From Carettochelys insculpta (Eukaryota; Chordata; Testudines; Carettochelyidae), in NCBI RefSeq assembly GCF_033958435.1, contig NC_134158.1:9240337-9304336 (forward strand): 64,000 nucleotides of DNA, read 5' to 3'. The translations under genes were made by a program, and so were the position numbers. Position 1 is the first letter of the stretch. Each line of letters starts with the position of its first letter. The notes below the pieces were generated by a model. That model saw only the letters and a program-made list of their open reading frames with translations, was not told the origin of the DNA and made no database searches. This document shows positions 35,776 to 47,238 of the stretch, piece by piece.

Positions 35776-36249
35776 CATGTGCTCAGAGTGGCACATGGCT
35801 CCGAGAAGGAGCAGCATTTAACGGCTCTAAGGCCGCGTGCACCTCGAGCGCCGTGGGTTGGCCCCCTCTGCTCTCAAAGCAGTGCGGAAGCTTGTCTAAA
35901 CCCGCAGGAGGACGGATATTACTGGGTAATATACTTCTGGAGTTTATTGCACTTTAGATACAGGCTCTCAGTCTCTGAGCAGAACACCAGCTAGCTTCAT
36001 ATTTCATATTCTTCCTTTTTCCCCCTACCAAGTTGTCGTGAAGACGAAACACTCGGCCTACCTCGCCGGTTCCAGAATGACCTCTTCCCTCCCTGGTTAC
36101 GTTGCCTTCCTCATCCTACGCCTGCCTCTCCAAGTGGACTCGGGTAGAAATTCCCTTGCCACCCACAAGCCAAGTGGATTCCTCTGTGACTTAGAGAATG
36201 CGTCCATTTTACTCTTTAAAAGTACTTGGTGACAATTATGCACACACCT

Positions 36250-36700
36250 CTAAGGCTATGTCTAGATTAGAGGGTTTGGTCAACAAAAGGGTCGTTCTGT
36301 CAACAAAACTCGGGGAGCATCCAAATTCCCAAGGGCACCCCGTCGACAGTAAGTTGGCAGAACACAGCACTTTTGTTGACAGCTGTACCCCCACGTGCCA
36401 CAAGGAAGAACACCTCTGTCGACAAACGGCAGGTCTGGACAGTCTGGGGGGCTCTCTCGCTACAGAAAAGGCCTCCGGCTTAATGTCTACACTAGAAGCA
36501 TTTGTCGACAGAAGTTATCGTCAACAGGGTAATCTCAACAGAACCTGTGTCACCAGGGCTACATCTACACTAGCACACTACGTCCAAGAAGCCTATTTCG
36601 ACGTAAGAACATAGAAATAGGCTACTTCGACAGGTATTGTCTACATGTCCTCCAGGGCTGGTGCCATCGTCAACAAAACTCGTGGAGTGTCCACCCTAAA
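36250..36700. mobile_element. GTCTACACT-ended nonautonomous element(s)
   Basis: Starts AAGGCTATGTCTAGATTAGA; inner words GTCAACAAAAGGG, CTGTCGACAAACGG and CATTTGTCGACAGAAG; a second unit follows from GGGCTACATCTACACTAGCA near 36558. Probably two copies of the same family. Confidence 0.55.
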
Positions 36701-36879
36701 AATCAGAGGGGGAGCCAAGTTAGTCTGTTATCTTCAAAAACAATGAGAAGTCCTCTGGCACTGTTGGGGAACCCCGTTCCCCTGGGGTACAGTGTCCCCC
36801 AGAGATCCGAGGCTGGAGGTCAAAGCAGTGAGGCAAGAGGAAACTTTATTAGGCATGCATGCAGGCTGCCAGCTTCCAA

Positions 36880-37846
36880 AGAAGTAGGAGCCCTGAGAAC
36901 CAGTTCCAAGGACACTTTATATGGTTTAGACGATGCTGCTGTAGTGTCTCACACAGAAGACCAGCTTCAAAAACTGCTGGATCGGTTCTCCAAAGCGTGC
37001 AAGGACTTTGGGCTTACCATCAGCCTAAAGAAGACGAACGTACTCAGTCAGGATGTTGCTGAATCCCCATCAATCAGCATTGACAACTATACGTTAGAGG
37101 TTGTCCACGAGTTCGTTTAGCTCGGGTCCACCATCACTGACACCCTGTCATTGGACACTGAGCTAAATAGGAGGATCGGAAAAGCGGCCACACCTCTGTC
37201 CAGACTCAGCAAGAGAGTGTGGAATAACAACAAGCTGTACACTCACACGAAAATGCAAGTCTACAGAGCCTGCATCCTCAGCACCCTCCTTTATGGCAGC
37301 GAGACTTGGACCCTGTATGCCCGCCAGGAATAGAGGCTGAACGTCTTCCACTTGCGCTGCCTCAGGCGCATCCTTGGAATATCATGGAAGGACAGAGTGA
37401 CCAACACTGCCGTCCTTGAGCAAGCTGGAATCCCAACCATGCACACCCTCCTCAGGCAGCGTCGACTCCGCTGGCTTGGCCACGTCCACAGGATGAACGA
37501 TGGAAGGATTCCAAAAGACATCCTGTATGGTGAGCTAGCCTCTGGCAAAAGACCTCCTGGACGCCCCCAGTTGCGTTACAAAGATGTCTGCAAGAGAGAC
37601 CTCAGAGAGGTAGACATCGAGCTGGACAACTGGGAAGATCTAGCAGACAACCTCAGCAGATGGAGGCAGGGGTTACACAAGGGCCTTCAGAAGGGCGAGT
37701 TGAAGATCAGACAGCTAGCAGAGGAGAAGCGAGCGCACAGAAAGCACAATAAGGACTTGCCAGACACCCACTACATCTGCAAGAGATGCAGCAAGGACTG
37801 TCACTCTCGTGTGGGTCTTTATAGTCACAATAGATGCTGTAAATGA
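36880..37846 (+). mobile_element. Non-LTR retrotransposon fragment: end of RT and Cys-rich C-terminus
   Basis: The frames read LDDAAVVSHTEDQLQKLLD (RT palm, with the DD pair), FV-stop-LGSTITD, RACILSTLLYGSETWT, then RRILGISWKD, LRWLGHVHRM, GRPQLRYKDVCKRDL, and a C-terminal C-x2-C..CHSRVGLYSH zinc-binding motif. In-frame stops near 37118 and 37331 show decay. It is a different family from CR1; the clade is not assigned. Confidence 0.8.
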
Positions 37847-38179
37847 AGTCCTCAATTGAAACTTTAAAGGGCGCGATCCATAGTCTATGCAGACTGAAGG
37901 ATGCCTACATTATACGGTTTGTTCAGACAGTTTGTCTTTAATTGTCTTCTTTAACATGAAAGTCTCAGCAGAATTGCCCTGAGATGTGTCTGTAAGCACC
38001 AGATGTGCTTGAGGCCAATTTACACTGCAAAGGTACCTGATAACCCAGACAGAGGAGCCTACAGGATAAATCATCACTAGGCGACAAGGTAGGGACTTCA
38101 AAGCAGTGCAGATGACCCCCTAGTATCCCCTTACAGAGTGAGGCCTGGTGAAAAAAAACTCTTAACCCTTAGAGCAGTT

Positions 38180-38640
38180 TTTCCCACACAGTTCCTCACA
38201 GACTAATGGATATTTTGGAGCGTCAGCTTTCGTGGGCAAAGACCCACTTCGTCAGACCCTAAAAATGTGTTCCGTGGACAATAAATCGACAGAACGTGGC
38301 ACTTCTGCTGACAGCCACAAGGCAGAACGCCTTTCTTGACAAATTCAGTCCACAGAAAAAGCCATGTGGATGCTATGGGCGGCCCTTTGTCGACACACAG
38401 GGCTTCCGGGACACTGGGCCATTCTGTGAAGAAATCAGACGGGCAGATTGCTTGTTAGATCCACTTTGCTGTTTGGCCGCAATCAGTCGAAACAAATTTT
38501 GTCGGAAGATATCTTCCGACAGTAACGTTGGTCGACGGATCGTTGTAGTGGAAACATAGCCCCTCTGACAATGTTTGTTTTTGTCCACTTTTGGTAAAGT
38601 TTGCTCAGCAAAACTTGGTAGTGTAGACACACCTTTGAGT
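38180..38640. mobile_element. Foldback-family arm followed by a GTCTACACT-type element
   Basis: 38185-38265 is an inverted arm (GATATTTTGGAGCGTCAGC, GCAAAGACCCACTTCGTCAG). 38270-38635 has repeated TCGACAGAACG / TTTGTCGG / GGTCGACGGATCG words and ends GTAGTGTAGACACACC. Confidence 0.5.
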
Positions 38641-39500
38641 AAGTTGGAGCAAAACCCTGTTGAAGCACGGGTTCTGATTCTGGGTGTTGAGCCCCTTTGA
38701 AAAGCTAGCAAGTAAATGTGCGGAGAATGAGAAATGTCCCATGAAAAGGTTGTTTGATAACGTTTTCAGCCATCAAAGCAACAGGGTGTTGGAAATTCAG
38801 TGTAACTCTGGTAGTGTATGAATAAAAAAGTGAAGAATTACTCAGGAAATGGAAAATAAATATACAGAACAAGAGGCTCAGGTGCAGCTCTGCTGGCAAG
38901 TGGAAGTTGGGTTGGTAGGAAGTTCTAGACAGAAACCTGTTGTAATGCAAGTCCAAAGTGTATGGGCCCGGCCCAGAGCTGGCCATAGGAGGGGCTGGGG
39001 CCATCGTGGTGCAGGGTGGGGGAACATGGTAAAACCTTGTCCAGACAGACAGACAAACACAGTAAAAGTAATATATACGATGATGATGATACAGTAATAT
39101 ATATGATGACATGCATTTGAAAAAGAAGTTCCTCTTATCAATAAACATAACAGCACCTTGTATTGGTTTATTTTTCAGGGAAACTTATTCTGGAATGTGG
39201 TAAGTGGCGTTCGCTTTTCCCCACAAATAAACCACTTGGCCCTGGGTTGTCATCGCAGGTGGGCGTTTGTGGGAGTGGCGCCTCAGAGGCTGGCTTGACT
39301 TGGAAATTTCTGAAGCTCAGAGCAAAAGCTGCTCCAAACTCGAGCTAATGCTCCCTAGCTGAGAGTGGCACAGATGTGTAGGTGTTTGTCTTTGCTGTTG
39401 AGTGATCAGCACCTGTGGGACTGAACTTCAGGCATAAGCAACACCTGGGGGTGCACAGGGGGCCACAGGCACCCCTGCATCGCACCCCCCACCACTCACC
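38641..39500. other. No gene seen
   Basis: AT-rich with short frames and an ATGATGATGATAC simple stretch near 39078. Nothing supported. Confidence 0.35.
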
Positions 39501-39502
39501 AA

Positions 39503-40360
39503 GGCTGTGGCTACACTAAAGAGTTTTGTCAACAAAAGGGGCTTTCTGTCGACAGATTCGGAACAGAGCCCTGCATTTGCCTCGACAGTATTATCCCTCA
39601 AAAAATTGAGGTGTAACAAAAGTACTGTTGACAGATGGACACTTCTGTTGACAGAGAGAACTTCTGGTTGCTGGCCAGGCCTCTTTGCAGAGCTGCCATT
39701 CTGCTTTCTGGCACTAGAGGGCACCGCAGCCTGGCGGTTCTCTGTTGACAGAGCAAGTTGTGTATAGATGCAACTGTCTGTTGACAGAGGTTCTGTTGCG
39801 ATAACCAGTAGACAGATGCTTCTAGTGTAGACGTAGCCCAAGAGTTTCTCCATAGCGCAAATATTCCAGAATAGCTTATTCTGGAGTTACTATTCCAAAA
39901 TAAACTATTCCCGGATAACACATCCACACTACAGGGAAGCCGGAAAATGAGCAAAAAACTTATTCCAAAATAGTGTCTACACACAACAGAGCCTATTTCA
40001 GGTTACAGCCCCTGGACACACAGCTTCCGAAATACTACGTCTACACAACAGAACTGTTTCAGAAGAAGCTATTTCAGAATAGCTTCACTTCAAAATAGGC
40101 CCCGTTCCCCATCTACTAGCGGAACCTTTTAAATGTTGTGTGGGTAAACATACACACATACACCATATTTTTTTCATGGAAACAATTGGCTATATAAGGC
40201 CACTAAAAATCTTTCAAAGGAAACAATTTCAGCCGTGACTAACACCTAGAGACCCCCCGCAGCTCTCCCAGGCTGCGTCTGCACAGCAGCATTATGCCTG
40301 AATAAGCAGTTCCAGAACAGATATTCCAGAGTAGCTTATTCCAAAATAGCGCAGCAACAC
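39503..40360. mobile_element. Cluster of GTCTACACT-type and TATTCCAAAATA-type elements
   Basis: 39505-39838 runs from AGGCTGTGGCTACACTAAAG to CTTCTAGTGTAGACGTAGCC, a full element with inverted ends. 39840-40360 carries TATTCCAGAATAGCTTATTC and GTCTACACAACAG words of related elements. Confidence 0.55.
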
Positions 40361-40365
40361 ACAAA

Positions 40366-40763
40366 GGGTGTGTCTACACTTGCGTTCTTCTTTCCAAAGA
40401 GGTATGCAAATGAGGGTAATCGAAAAGGCAAATGAGGTGCAGATGTGTGTATTGGCACCTCGTTTGCTTATTCTTATTTCGAAAGAAGAAAGCCAGTGTA
40501 GACACTGCTCTTTCGAAAGTAAACCCCATCTTCGAAAGAATCCTTCTTCCCATTAAATAAAGGGAAGGAGGATTCTTTCGAAGATGGGGTTTACTTTCGA
40601 AAAAGCAGCGTCTACACTGGCTTTCTTCTTTCGAAAGAAGCTCTTTCGATATAGGAATATGCAAATGAGGTGCCACATGTACAAATACGCACCTCATTTG
40701 CCTTTCCGATTTCCCTCATTTGCATACCTCTTTCAAAAGAGGAACGCAAGTGTAGACGCACCC
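40366..40763. mobile_element. Near-perfect 398-bp palindromic element
   Basis: The left half begins GGGTGTGTCTACACTTGCGT and the right half ends ACGCAAGTGTAGACGCACCC. Arms of about 195 bp are complementary around a centre near 40564, with words ATGCAAATGAGG, CTTTCGAAAG and GATTCTTTCGAAG in both halves. Nonautonomous foldback DNA element; no protein. Confidence 0.75.
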
Positions 40764-41085
40764 ACAATGCATTTTGGAATTGCTCGCAGCTATTCTCAGG
40801 TAGAGCGTCCACACCAAATAGGGCCTGTTTCGGAACAAAGCCATCGGACACACTGGATGTGGCCAGGCTGGCCCCCTCCTTTCGGAAGGTGCATTTCAGA
40901 AGATGCTAATGAGGCGCTGCCATGAATATGCAGCGCCTCATTAGCATCATTTCAAAATCACCTCATTAGCATTCTTTCAAAATAGCGGTGGCCTCACGTA
41001 GACGCTCGCAGAGTTATTTCAAACTACTGGCTGTTGCCTCGAAATGACTTTGCTGTGTAGACCTCACCCAATGCTGCTGTTTCGA
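40764..41085. mobile_element. Related foldback element
   Basis: From AGAGCGTCCACACCAAATAG to TTGCTGTGTAGACCTCACCC. A central inverted pair GCTAATGAGGCGCTGC / GCAGCGCCTCATTAGC lies at about 40906-40947. Confidence 0.55.
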
Positions 41086-42020
41086 AGCTTCCTTGTTCTG
41101 AGAACACGAAAACAGCCAGACAGGCTCAGATCAAAGCTCCATCTAGGCCGGCATCCTGTCTTCCGACAATGGCCAATGCCTGGTGCCCCAGAGAGAGTGA
41201 ACTAACCAGGGAATCATCAACAGAGTCATCCCGTTGCCCATTCCCAGCTGTTGACAAACAGAAGCTAGGGCCAGGATTGCTCCTGCTCCTGGTTTATAGC
41301 CATCGATGAACCTAACCTCCATGAATTTATCTAGTTCTTTTTTTTTTTTTAACCCTCCCTTAATCTTAGCCTTTCACAACATCCCCCAGCAGGGAGTTCC
41401 ACAGGTAACGATGAGGCAGTGGGACTTTTTCAGTAACCGCAAGGCCTCACCTCTGCTTATGTGTTTACTTTCAGGGTGGAGTAAAGGCCAGCCCCGCTTC
41501 ACTCTGCCTTGCTGGCTCCGTGCATCACTCAGGAGAGGAGTGTGAGCTTTGGGGAAGGGACAGGGACTGTCCCAGGCCCTACATCCTCCGCGGAATGGCT
41601 CTGGCTGCAGAGCAGCTCCCTCTCCCCACATGCAGACTACTGGGATCAAAGTCTCCTGGGCCTCCAGGCTTCCTGCAGCAAAGAAGGGAAACTGGGAACC
41701 CCAGGCAGAGTGGGATTAAGGACCTACCGGAGCTGAGAAATTTTGAGGGGCTGACACTGCACACGAGAATTCAAAATCATAATTGTTATGAATTCATCAT
41801 TTTTTAAAATAAAACACAGACTGCAAAGTGTTTATAATGTTACTTTTCTTGCATTATGGCTTGCAAATCTGCAATTACAGGATCTAGAGCCAATTTTTAT
41901 GGGCCTATTCTGGCACAGGGCGTAGAGCTTCAGCTCCCTCAGTCCCCTCCTTAATAGGGCACTGAACCCAGGAGCGAACCCTTGGGTCATTCCTTCGCTG
42001 AAGGAGCTATGGAACTGAGG
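41086..42020. other. No gene seen; unassigned sequence
   Basis: A T-tract at 41339-41350; short frames only. The part near 41130-41420 resembles an old decayed repeat. Confidence 0.3.
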
Positions 42021-42400
42021 TGGGAAAATTACTCAGAAAGGTATTTGAGTAAAAGCACAACCCCCTTCCCAAGCAACTATACTTAAGTACATCACGGGTG
42101 TCCCTCTGAAAAACTACCTTGAGTAATAACAAAGAGGGAGCGGCGCTAGTCTATATACTATCAAAACAAAAAGCAGTCAAGTAGCACTTTAAAGACTAGT
42201 AAAATAATTTATTAGGTGAGCTTTCGTGGGACAGACCCACTCCTTCAGACCATAGCCAGACCAGAACAGATCAGGTCTGTTCTGGTCTGGCTATGGTCTG
42301 AAGGAGTGGGTCTGTCCCACAAAAGCTCACCTAATAAATTATTTTGTTAGTCTTTAAAGTGCTATTTGACTGCTTTTTACCTTGAGTAAAAGTACGTAGG
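42021..42400. mobile_element. Palindromic foldback element inserted in a GAGTAAAAGTA repeat, with 12-bp target duplication
   Basis: The near-perfect palindrome spans 42168-42378 (centre 42273) with words GTGAGCTTTCGTGGGACAG and CTGTCCCACAAAAGCTCAC. The element at 42127-42377 is flanked by identical TACCTTGAGTAA copies at 42115-42126 and 42378-42389, inside a diverged member of the 17.9-18.4 kb minisatellite family. Confidence 0.8.
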
Positions 42401-43160
42401 CATGCTCACGCACACATCACAGCAAGATGGAACTCAAGTATCCAGAAGTGAACTAGGCTGCGCTTTACCCATGTAATTTTTTGGGCACTTCCCCCGCATT
42501 CCCATCACACTGCCAGCTTCCTCAAACAGGGCCCCTCATCACCCACAACCCTGGGTAGAAGAGCAAACAGTACCGGACTGACTGTGCCTGAGGACGACCT
42601 GAAAGAAGACTGCGAGACCTCTTCTTGTCTGGCCCTCGGCTAACACCGCCCCCTGGCGAGTTCAACAGCGACCCTCCCCTCTCCTCGATCCCCGGATGTA
42701 AAAATATAGTCCGTCTATTCACCTCCTCATTGGTTTGTTTGGGAAACCAGATGATGGTTTCATTTAAAAAATATACATATATAGATGGACAAGTGCCTTT
42801 GCAAATAGATTTCGGTTCAATGAAGGGATGATTGTAGCGACTATTTCGTGGTAGGACCATATCAAGCTGAAACCCCCACTAGGAATGAATGCCAACAGTC
42901 TCCGTAAACGGTAGGTTCTAAAACAGAGAAAGAGCAAAGCACATGAACTAAGCCTCTATGAGTGGCGATTTTTTTAAACAGGCTGTCTAGAATGAGAACA
43001 AAGCAGACTACTCACAACTGCGCTGATGGGAAGGTGCTTCGCTTATTAGACTAGAATACAGAATCCCCACCCCCCTTGTTGGCAGCCTCTTATGCCTGTA
43101 AAAAAAAAAAAATCAGGCATAAAAGGCTGCCAACGGAGGCGGGGTGTCGCCGGCAGAATT
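42401..43160. other. Unassigned region with a long hairpin
   Basis: A 21-bp inverted repeat with one mismatch (43078-43098 against 43114-43134) surrounds an A-tract loop; partial pairing of the C-rich and G-rich flanks extends it. The 112-codon minus frame at 42522-42860 has no recognised domain. Confidence 0.4.
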
Positions 43161-43310
43161 ACGTTTATAAAACTGTGTCTGGTCTGGAGAGTTTTGTCGA
43201 CAGGAGGGGCAGTCAACAGACGTGCAGTGTAGCCTGCTGTTGACGGAGGGTCACTGGAGACTTCTGTGTCGGCAGATGCTTCTAGTGTAGACCTAGTCTA
43301 AGGCTTTTTT
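43161..43310. mobile_element. GTCTACACT-type element fragment
   Basis: GTTTTGTCGACAGGAGG, GTTGACGGAGGGTCACTGG and GGCAGATGCTTCTAGTGTAGACCTAGTC are family words. Confidence 0.55.
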
Positions 43311-44016
43311 TTCTGCCAACAGTGAATATGAAAATGAGCGTTTATCTGCATCTTCAAAACCATCTGTTTGCAGCTGGCTCACTCTCTTCCGACTAGGTTT
43401 AAGGCGCTACCTGCTTCTGCAGCACTTCCCCTCTCTCTGCCTGGTTCTCCCCCCAGCAGCCGTGTCACAATCGCTACAATACCAAACCAACCAGCCGACA
43501 AAACGGGAAACGCTGCACAACTTTGTGCTCATTTGTGCAGACAAGGGCGATCATGGGGAGAAAAAGGCCAATAATTTCTGGCGCGGGGGGGACAGGGGTT
43601 GGGCAAGGGGAGGGAGCCTGAACTTTCCTAGGGCAGCACTTTACCGCTTTGCTGAACTGTAGGAAATAGGTGTAGAAGCCGGGGCTCTAATTCCCTCCTG
43701 AAATCCTTCAGAGCGAAGCACAGGAGTGAACATAAACGTGGTAAAATGATGATTACCGATTAGCGGAGCAAAACGGTCGTTGTAAACAGCTCATTGAGTT
43801 TTCCTCGCCTTTTCTTCCCGAGAAAGATTTTATTAATCGCTTTTAAAACCCAGCGTGGAATATTGTGCCACGGTTGCGACTAGTTTACATTGTAAAACCT
43901 TATCTTGCCGTCTTAAGTAGCGTCCAGAAAAACCCTAAGCACCTTCTTTGAAGCTTAAGCCACAGCTTTCATCCCCTCCCGCCGCAACCTTCGCTCCTTT
44001 AATGAATATTGAGGGC
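43311..44016. other. No gene seen; leads into the histone island
   Basis: Moderately AT-rich and free of the repeat families common to the left. No coding signal. Confidence 0.35.
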
Positions 44017-44032
44017 GGCTCTTAAAAGAGCC
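44017..44032 (-). terminator. Histone 3'-end stem-loop of H1-like gene A
   Basis: On the minus strand GGCTCTTTTAAGAGCC is a perfect 6-bp stem with a 4-nt loop, the classic replication-dependent histone mRNA 3' signal bound by SLBP. It lies 47 nt past the stop codon. A purine-rich AAAGGAGCG element downstream resembles a U7-binding site. A 22-nt A-tract (minus strand) separates stop codon and stem-loop. Confidence 0.9.
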
Positions 44033-44079
44033 TTTGAGGGTTGTTTTTTTTTTTTTTTTTTTTTATGTAGGGATTCAAA

Positions 44080-44598
44080 TTAATGCTTCTTGACAGCAGC
44101 TTTGCCCCGGGTTGCAGCTCGCCGTTTGGGCTTGGCCGGATCCCGGTGGGCTTTGGGTCTCTTAACAGCCAGTTTAGGTCCCTTGGCTGTCCTAGCTAGG
44201 GGCAGGCTCATTTTCTTGGGAGACCTCCTGGCTGCTATCTGGGGTTTGGGTCGCTTGACGGCCGTCCTTTTCTTCGCTGTTTGCGAGGCGCTCCCCTTTT
44301 TCGGGTGCTTGCTGAGCTTGAAGGACCCCGCCACGCCGCTGCCGGTCACCCGCTGCAGAAGCCCTTTAGTGACCAGAGAGCTGAGCGCCGCCTTCAGGCG
44401 CCCGCTGTTCTTCTGCACGTCGTAGCCGCCGGCCAAGAGCGCCTTCTTGATGGCGACCAGGGAGGCGCCTTTGCGGGCTGTGGCGAGGCAGACAGCCCGG
44501 AGGATGAGGTCCGGCAGAGACGGCCTCCCTCTCTTTTTGGGCACAACAGCAGCTGCTTCGGCGGTGGAAGCCTGAGGAGCCGCGGCTAATCTGCGCAT
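44080..44598 (-). CDS. Divergent linker histone H1-like protein A, 172 aa
   Basis: Intronless. The start ATG at 44598 has A at -3; the longer frame upstream begins at a TTG and is not used. Residues 26-97 form a winged-helix H1 globular domain: LPDLILRAV (helix 1), SLVAIKKALLAGGYDVQKN (helix 2), GRLKAALSSLVTKGLLQRV (helix 3) and the terminal wing GSGVAGSFKLSK. A 75-residue Lys/Arg/Pro-rich tail follows, shorter than in somatic H1. Linker histones bind nucleosome dyads and compact chromatin. Promoter element, TATA-like box and 3' stem-loop are present, so it looks functional. The globular domain is far from somatic H1, suggesting a specialised, possibly germline, variant; the exact orthologue is unknown. 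Confidence 0.88.
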   Translation of the reverse strand: MRRLAAAPQASTAEAAAVVPKKRGRPSLPDLILRAVCLATARKGASLVAIKKALLAGGYDVQKNSGRLKAALSSLVTKGLLQRVTGSGVAGSFKLSKHPKKGSASQTAKKRTAVKRPKPQIAARRSPKKMSLPLARTAKGPKLAVKRPKAHRDPAKPKRRAATRGKAAVKKH

Positions 44599-44724
44599 TT
44601 CTCCCCGGCTGCATTCACAACCAAAACAAGCCTCCCGCAATTGCCGCCGCCGCCGCCGCCTCCGAACCCGTCGCGCTTCCAGGAGCCTCCGCCCCGCACT
44701 GATCTCGCCGGCCGCCTGCCCGAG

Positions 44725-44913
44725 CTTATGTAGGGCAGAACCCGACGCAACCGACTCAACCTGGCGCGCGCACGTCGCCCGACCGCGGACGTAACCGAAT
44801 CAAGCAGTTGCCCCCGGGGAGCCCCGGGTCTGTGCTTCTGCGGCTCCCTTCGTCTCTCATTTTAAAAGACCCCTTGGTTCTTCCTCACTTAAACTAGACG
44901 GCCCCAGGATTGG
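44725..44913 (-). promoter_or_regulatory. Promoter of H1-like gene A: TATA-like box, two shared elements, CCAAT
   Basis: On the minus strand there is a TACATAAG box (44725-44732), a shared element TTGAGTCGGTTGCGTCGGG (44741-44759), a second version TTGATTCGGTTACGTCCGC (44785-44803) and a CCAAT box (44909-44913). The element-to-TATA distance is about 8 nt, as in the other two H1-like genes. Confidence 0.7.
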
Positions 44914-44919
44914 TCAGTT

Positions 44920-47235
44920 GGGTGTTTTCCTTAGCTACAGGTTTGGGATCACTTGAAGGAGGTCCCGGCGGCAGAAACCGACAAAACCCTCTATTTGTCC
45001 ATGAGCCTGCCCCCCCTCCAAACAGTCAACAACATTGAAATTTTAATTTAAGATTAAACCCCATTTCCCAGCCTGTCCTCGAGATACCGAGGGAACAGTG
45101 TCAAGCGAGACCACAGAAAAAACACAAAAACTGGCGTATTTCTTTATTCCTTTTTCGCACAGCGTCCTCTCAAAGACAAGCAAGAAACACATTTAAGTCT
45201 CCCTCAGATACATCTATGAGGACTCGGGCAGCATTTGCCTAATTTCTAAAGGAAAAACAATCCCTAGTTTTCTGACATAGTAAAACATTGCAACAAATGT
45301 TTAAAATACTTCTATACTTTTATATAAAGAAACTGTACCCTTACATTCATTGACCTGACTAAAATTAATGTCAAAATATCAATTAACTTGAACAGCAAAA
45401 ATGGCAGAAAACCATAGGATACAGATGCGGGAAAAAATGTAACAAGAATAACGAGTTTCTTATGTTTAGCATATAATTATTTTGTTCTGAGATCTAGGTT
45501 TTTAGTAAATGGGGAAGCTAAATATATGGTTTTAGATTTTTACAGCTGAAACGTTTTATTTTGTATTAATTTGCACCTGAAGAATTTAGAATCCATTTGC
45601 TTTATGCATCTGGTTTAAAGGTAGTAGTTTATAATTTCCAAAAATGGCTAGTGGTTATGGGCCCCTCAATAATGTCAAAGTCCCAACATGAAGCTATTGG
45701 GGGGGAAAATAGTGATTTTAAACTCATAATTCCAGTTGCTGTTTCACATGGTTAGGACCCAGATGACAGCCTACATAATCATATAATTGGGAAAAAGTAA
45801 CTTTAAAATGGACAAAGATTTAATTCAGTAACTACCCTCGTAGCATTCAAAATTTTTGAAGAAATACTTTAGGAGGGGATAATTATTTATATAATATAAT
45901 TTACATTTAGTATTGCAGGACGAGAGGAGAAAACAAAACAGAAAGGAGAAACCCGCTTATAGGTTCAGAACAAGACCGCAGCGGTAAATGTCTACTAGAA
46001 AAAGAAAATCTCCTATGGTCTGAATATTTACTATAATTCTGTATTTTCTTGATTACCCCGAATAATGCAAACACTCACAGGGATTAGAATAGATTCCCTG
46101 TACACGTGGCTGAACTGAAAAAAGAAACGAAAAGAGGAGAAGGCATAGAACGATCCAGAAAACATGGAGACCAGCCACAAAGCACGGGAATGCTTTTCTC
46201 CAGCCTACGAAAGAACTCCTCTTAAATCTCTGTTTAGACTTTCATAATCTAAACAAAAATTAGGCCCCACCTAAGCAGCAGCTTTAGGAAAGCAGGTGAC
46301 CCCTTCTGGCTCTTGTACTTCAAGGCATCACTTTCTACCTCTCCTAGTCACCCATAAAACTTTATTTAGAACTGGTGTATTGAACACCCATCTTAGTTCC
46401 CCCAGACCTAATGCATTTGCTCCTTTTCTCGAGCAATAACCACGTTTCAACCTCGACTTCTTGAGAAAAACTGCTCAGAGTTTACTACACGCGTTCAGGC
46501 TTAGTAAGTTCTGCGACACTTAACTCACATAACCCACGATAGAATTCGTGATATTTAGCTTGCGTAGAAGAGACCCATATCTCGATAAGTTTTATTTTGC
46601 TGAAGGTTTGTTTTCAAGCACCCCTTAAACATTAACTGCACGATTACCCACTTAGTTTTATGAAATACCAAAGCTCTCGCTAAGCTTGCGGCCCGCTTAT
46701 TGAGCAGAGTCGGACCTGAAGGAAAACTGAAACCGCTAGCCACCTTTGGCCACTGCAGCCTGTCTGCATCCGCCCATCTGGCTTTGCTCCCTTGTGGATA
46801 CTCAATTAACGTACCAAACAATTCTCCGGTGCATTAGTTCATGCGGGAAGCCGAGCAAAACGATACTCATGGCCCTGCCCCCTTTTAAGCATGTTAGGGA
46901 ATTAAAAATCCCATGGTTTGTAATCTTTGCTTTAGCCTGACCTAGGCAGCCTGCGGAAATTATATTTTTCGTAGTACTTTCAATAAAAAAAACAAAACAA
47001 TTTTTGTTTCTTGGCTCTCTCTTAGTCGAGGAACAAACCCGAGACTGATGTCTATTTTCTCCACCGGAAATTGGTTTACCTGATAACCAACAAACCGTGG
47101 TGAAACATCCTCACTACCTGACGTGGAACTAACTGCAGGACTCAGGAAATTTTAGGTGGAGTCAAAGGGGCAGTTTGGTTTTTTTTTTTTTTAAATCTTG
47201 AGGACCTGAGAGAGGCGGAGAATGGAAGTGGGGTG
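44920..47235. other. 2.3-kb AT-rich spacer in the histone island
   Basis: No interspersed repeat of the families seen elsewhere, no credible open frame and no stem-loop. Plain AT-rich DNA with low complexity in places. Confidence 0.4.
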
Positions 47236-47238
47236 ACT

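Noticed and set aside
44599..44640. N-terminal extension of H1-like protein A
   Set aside because: It begins at TTG; the first ATG at 44598 has a good context.
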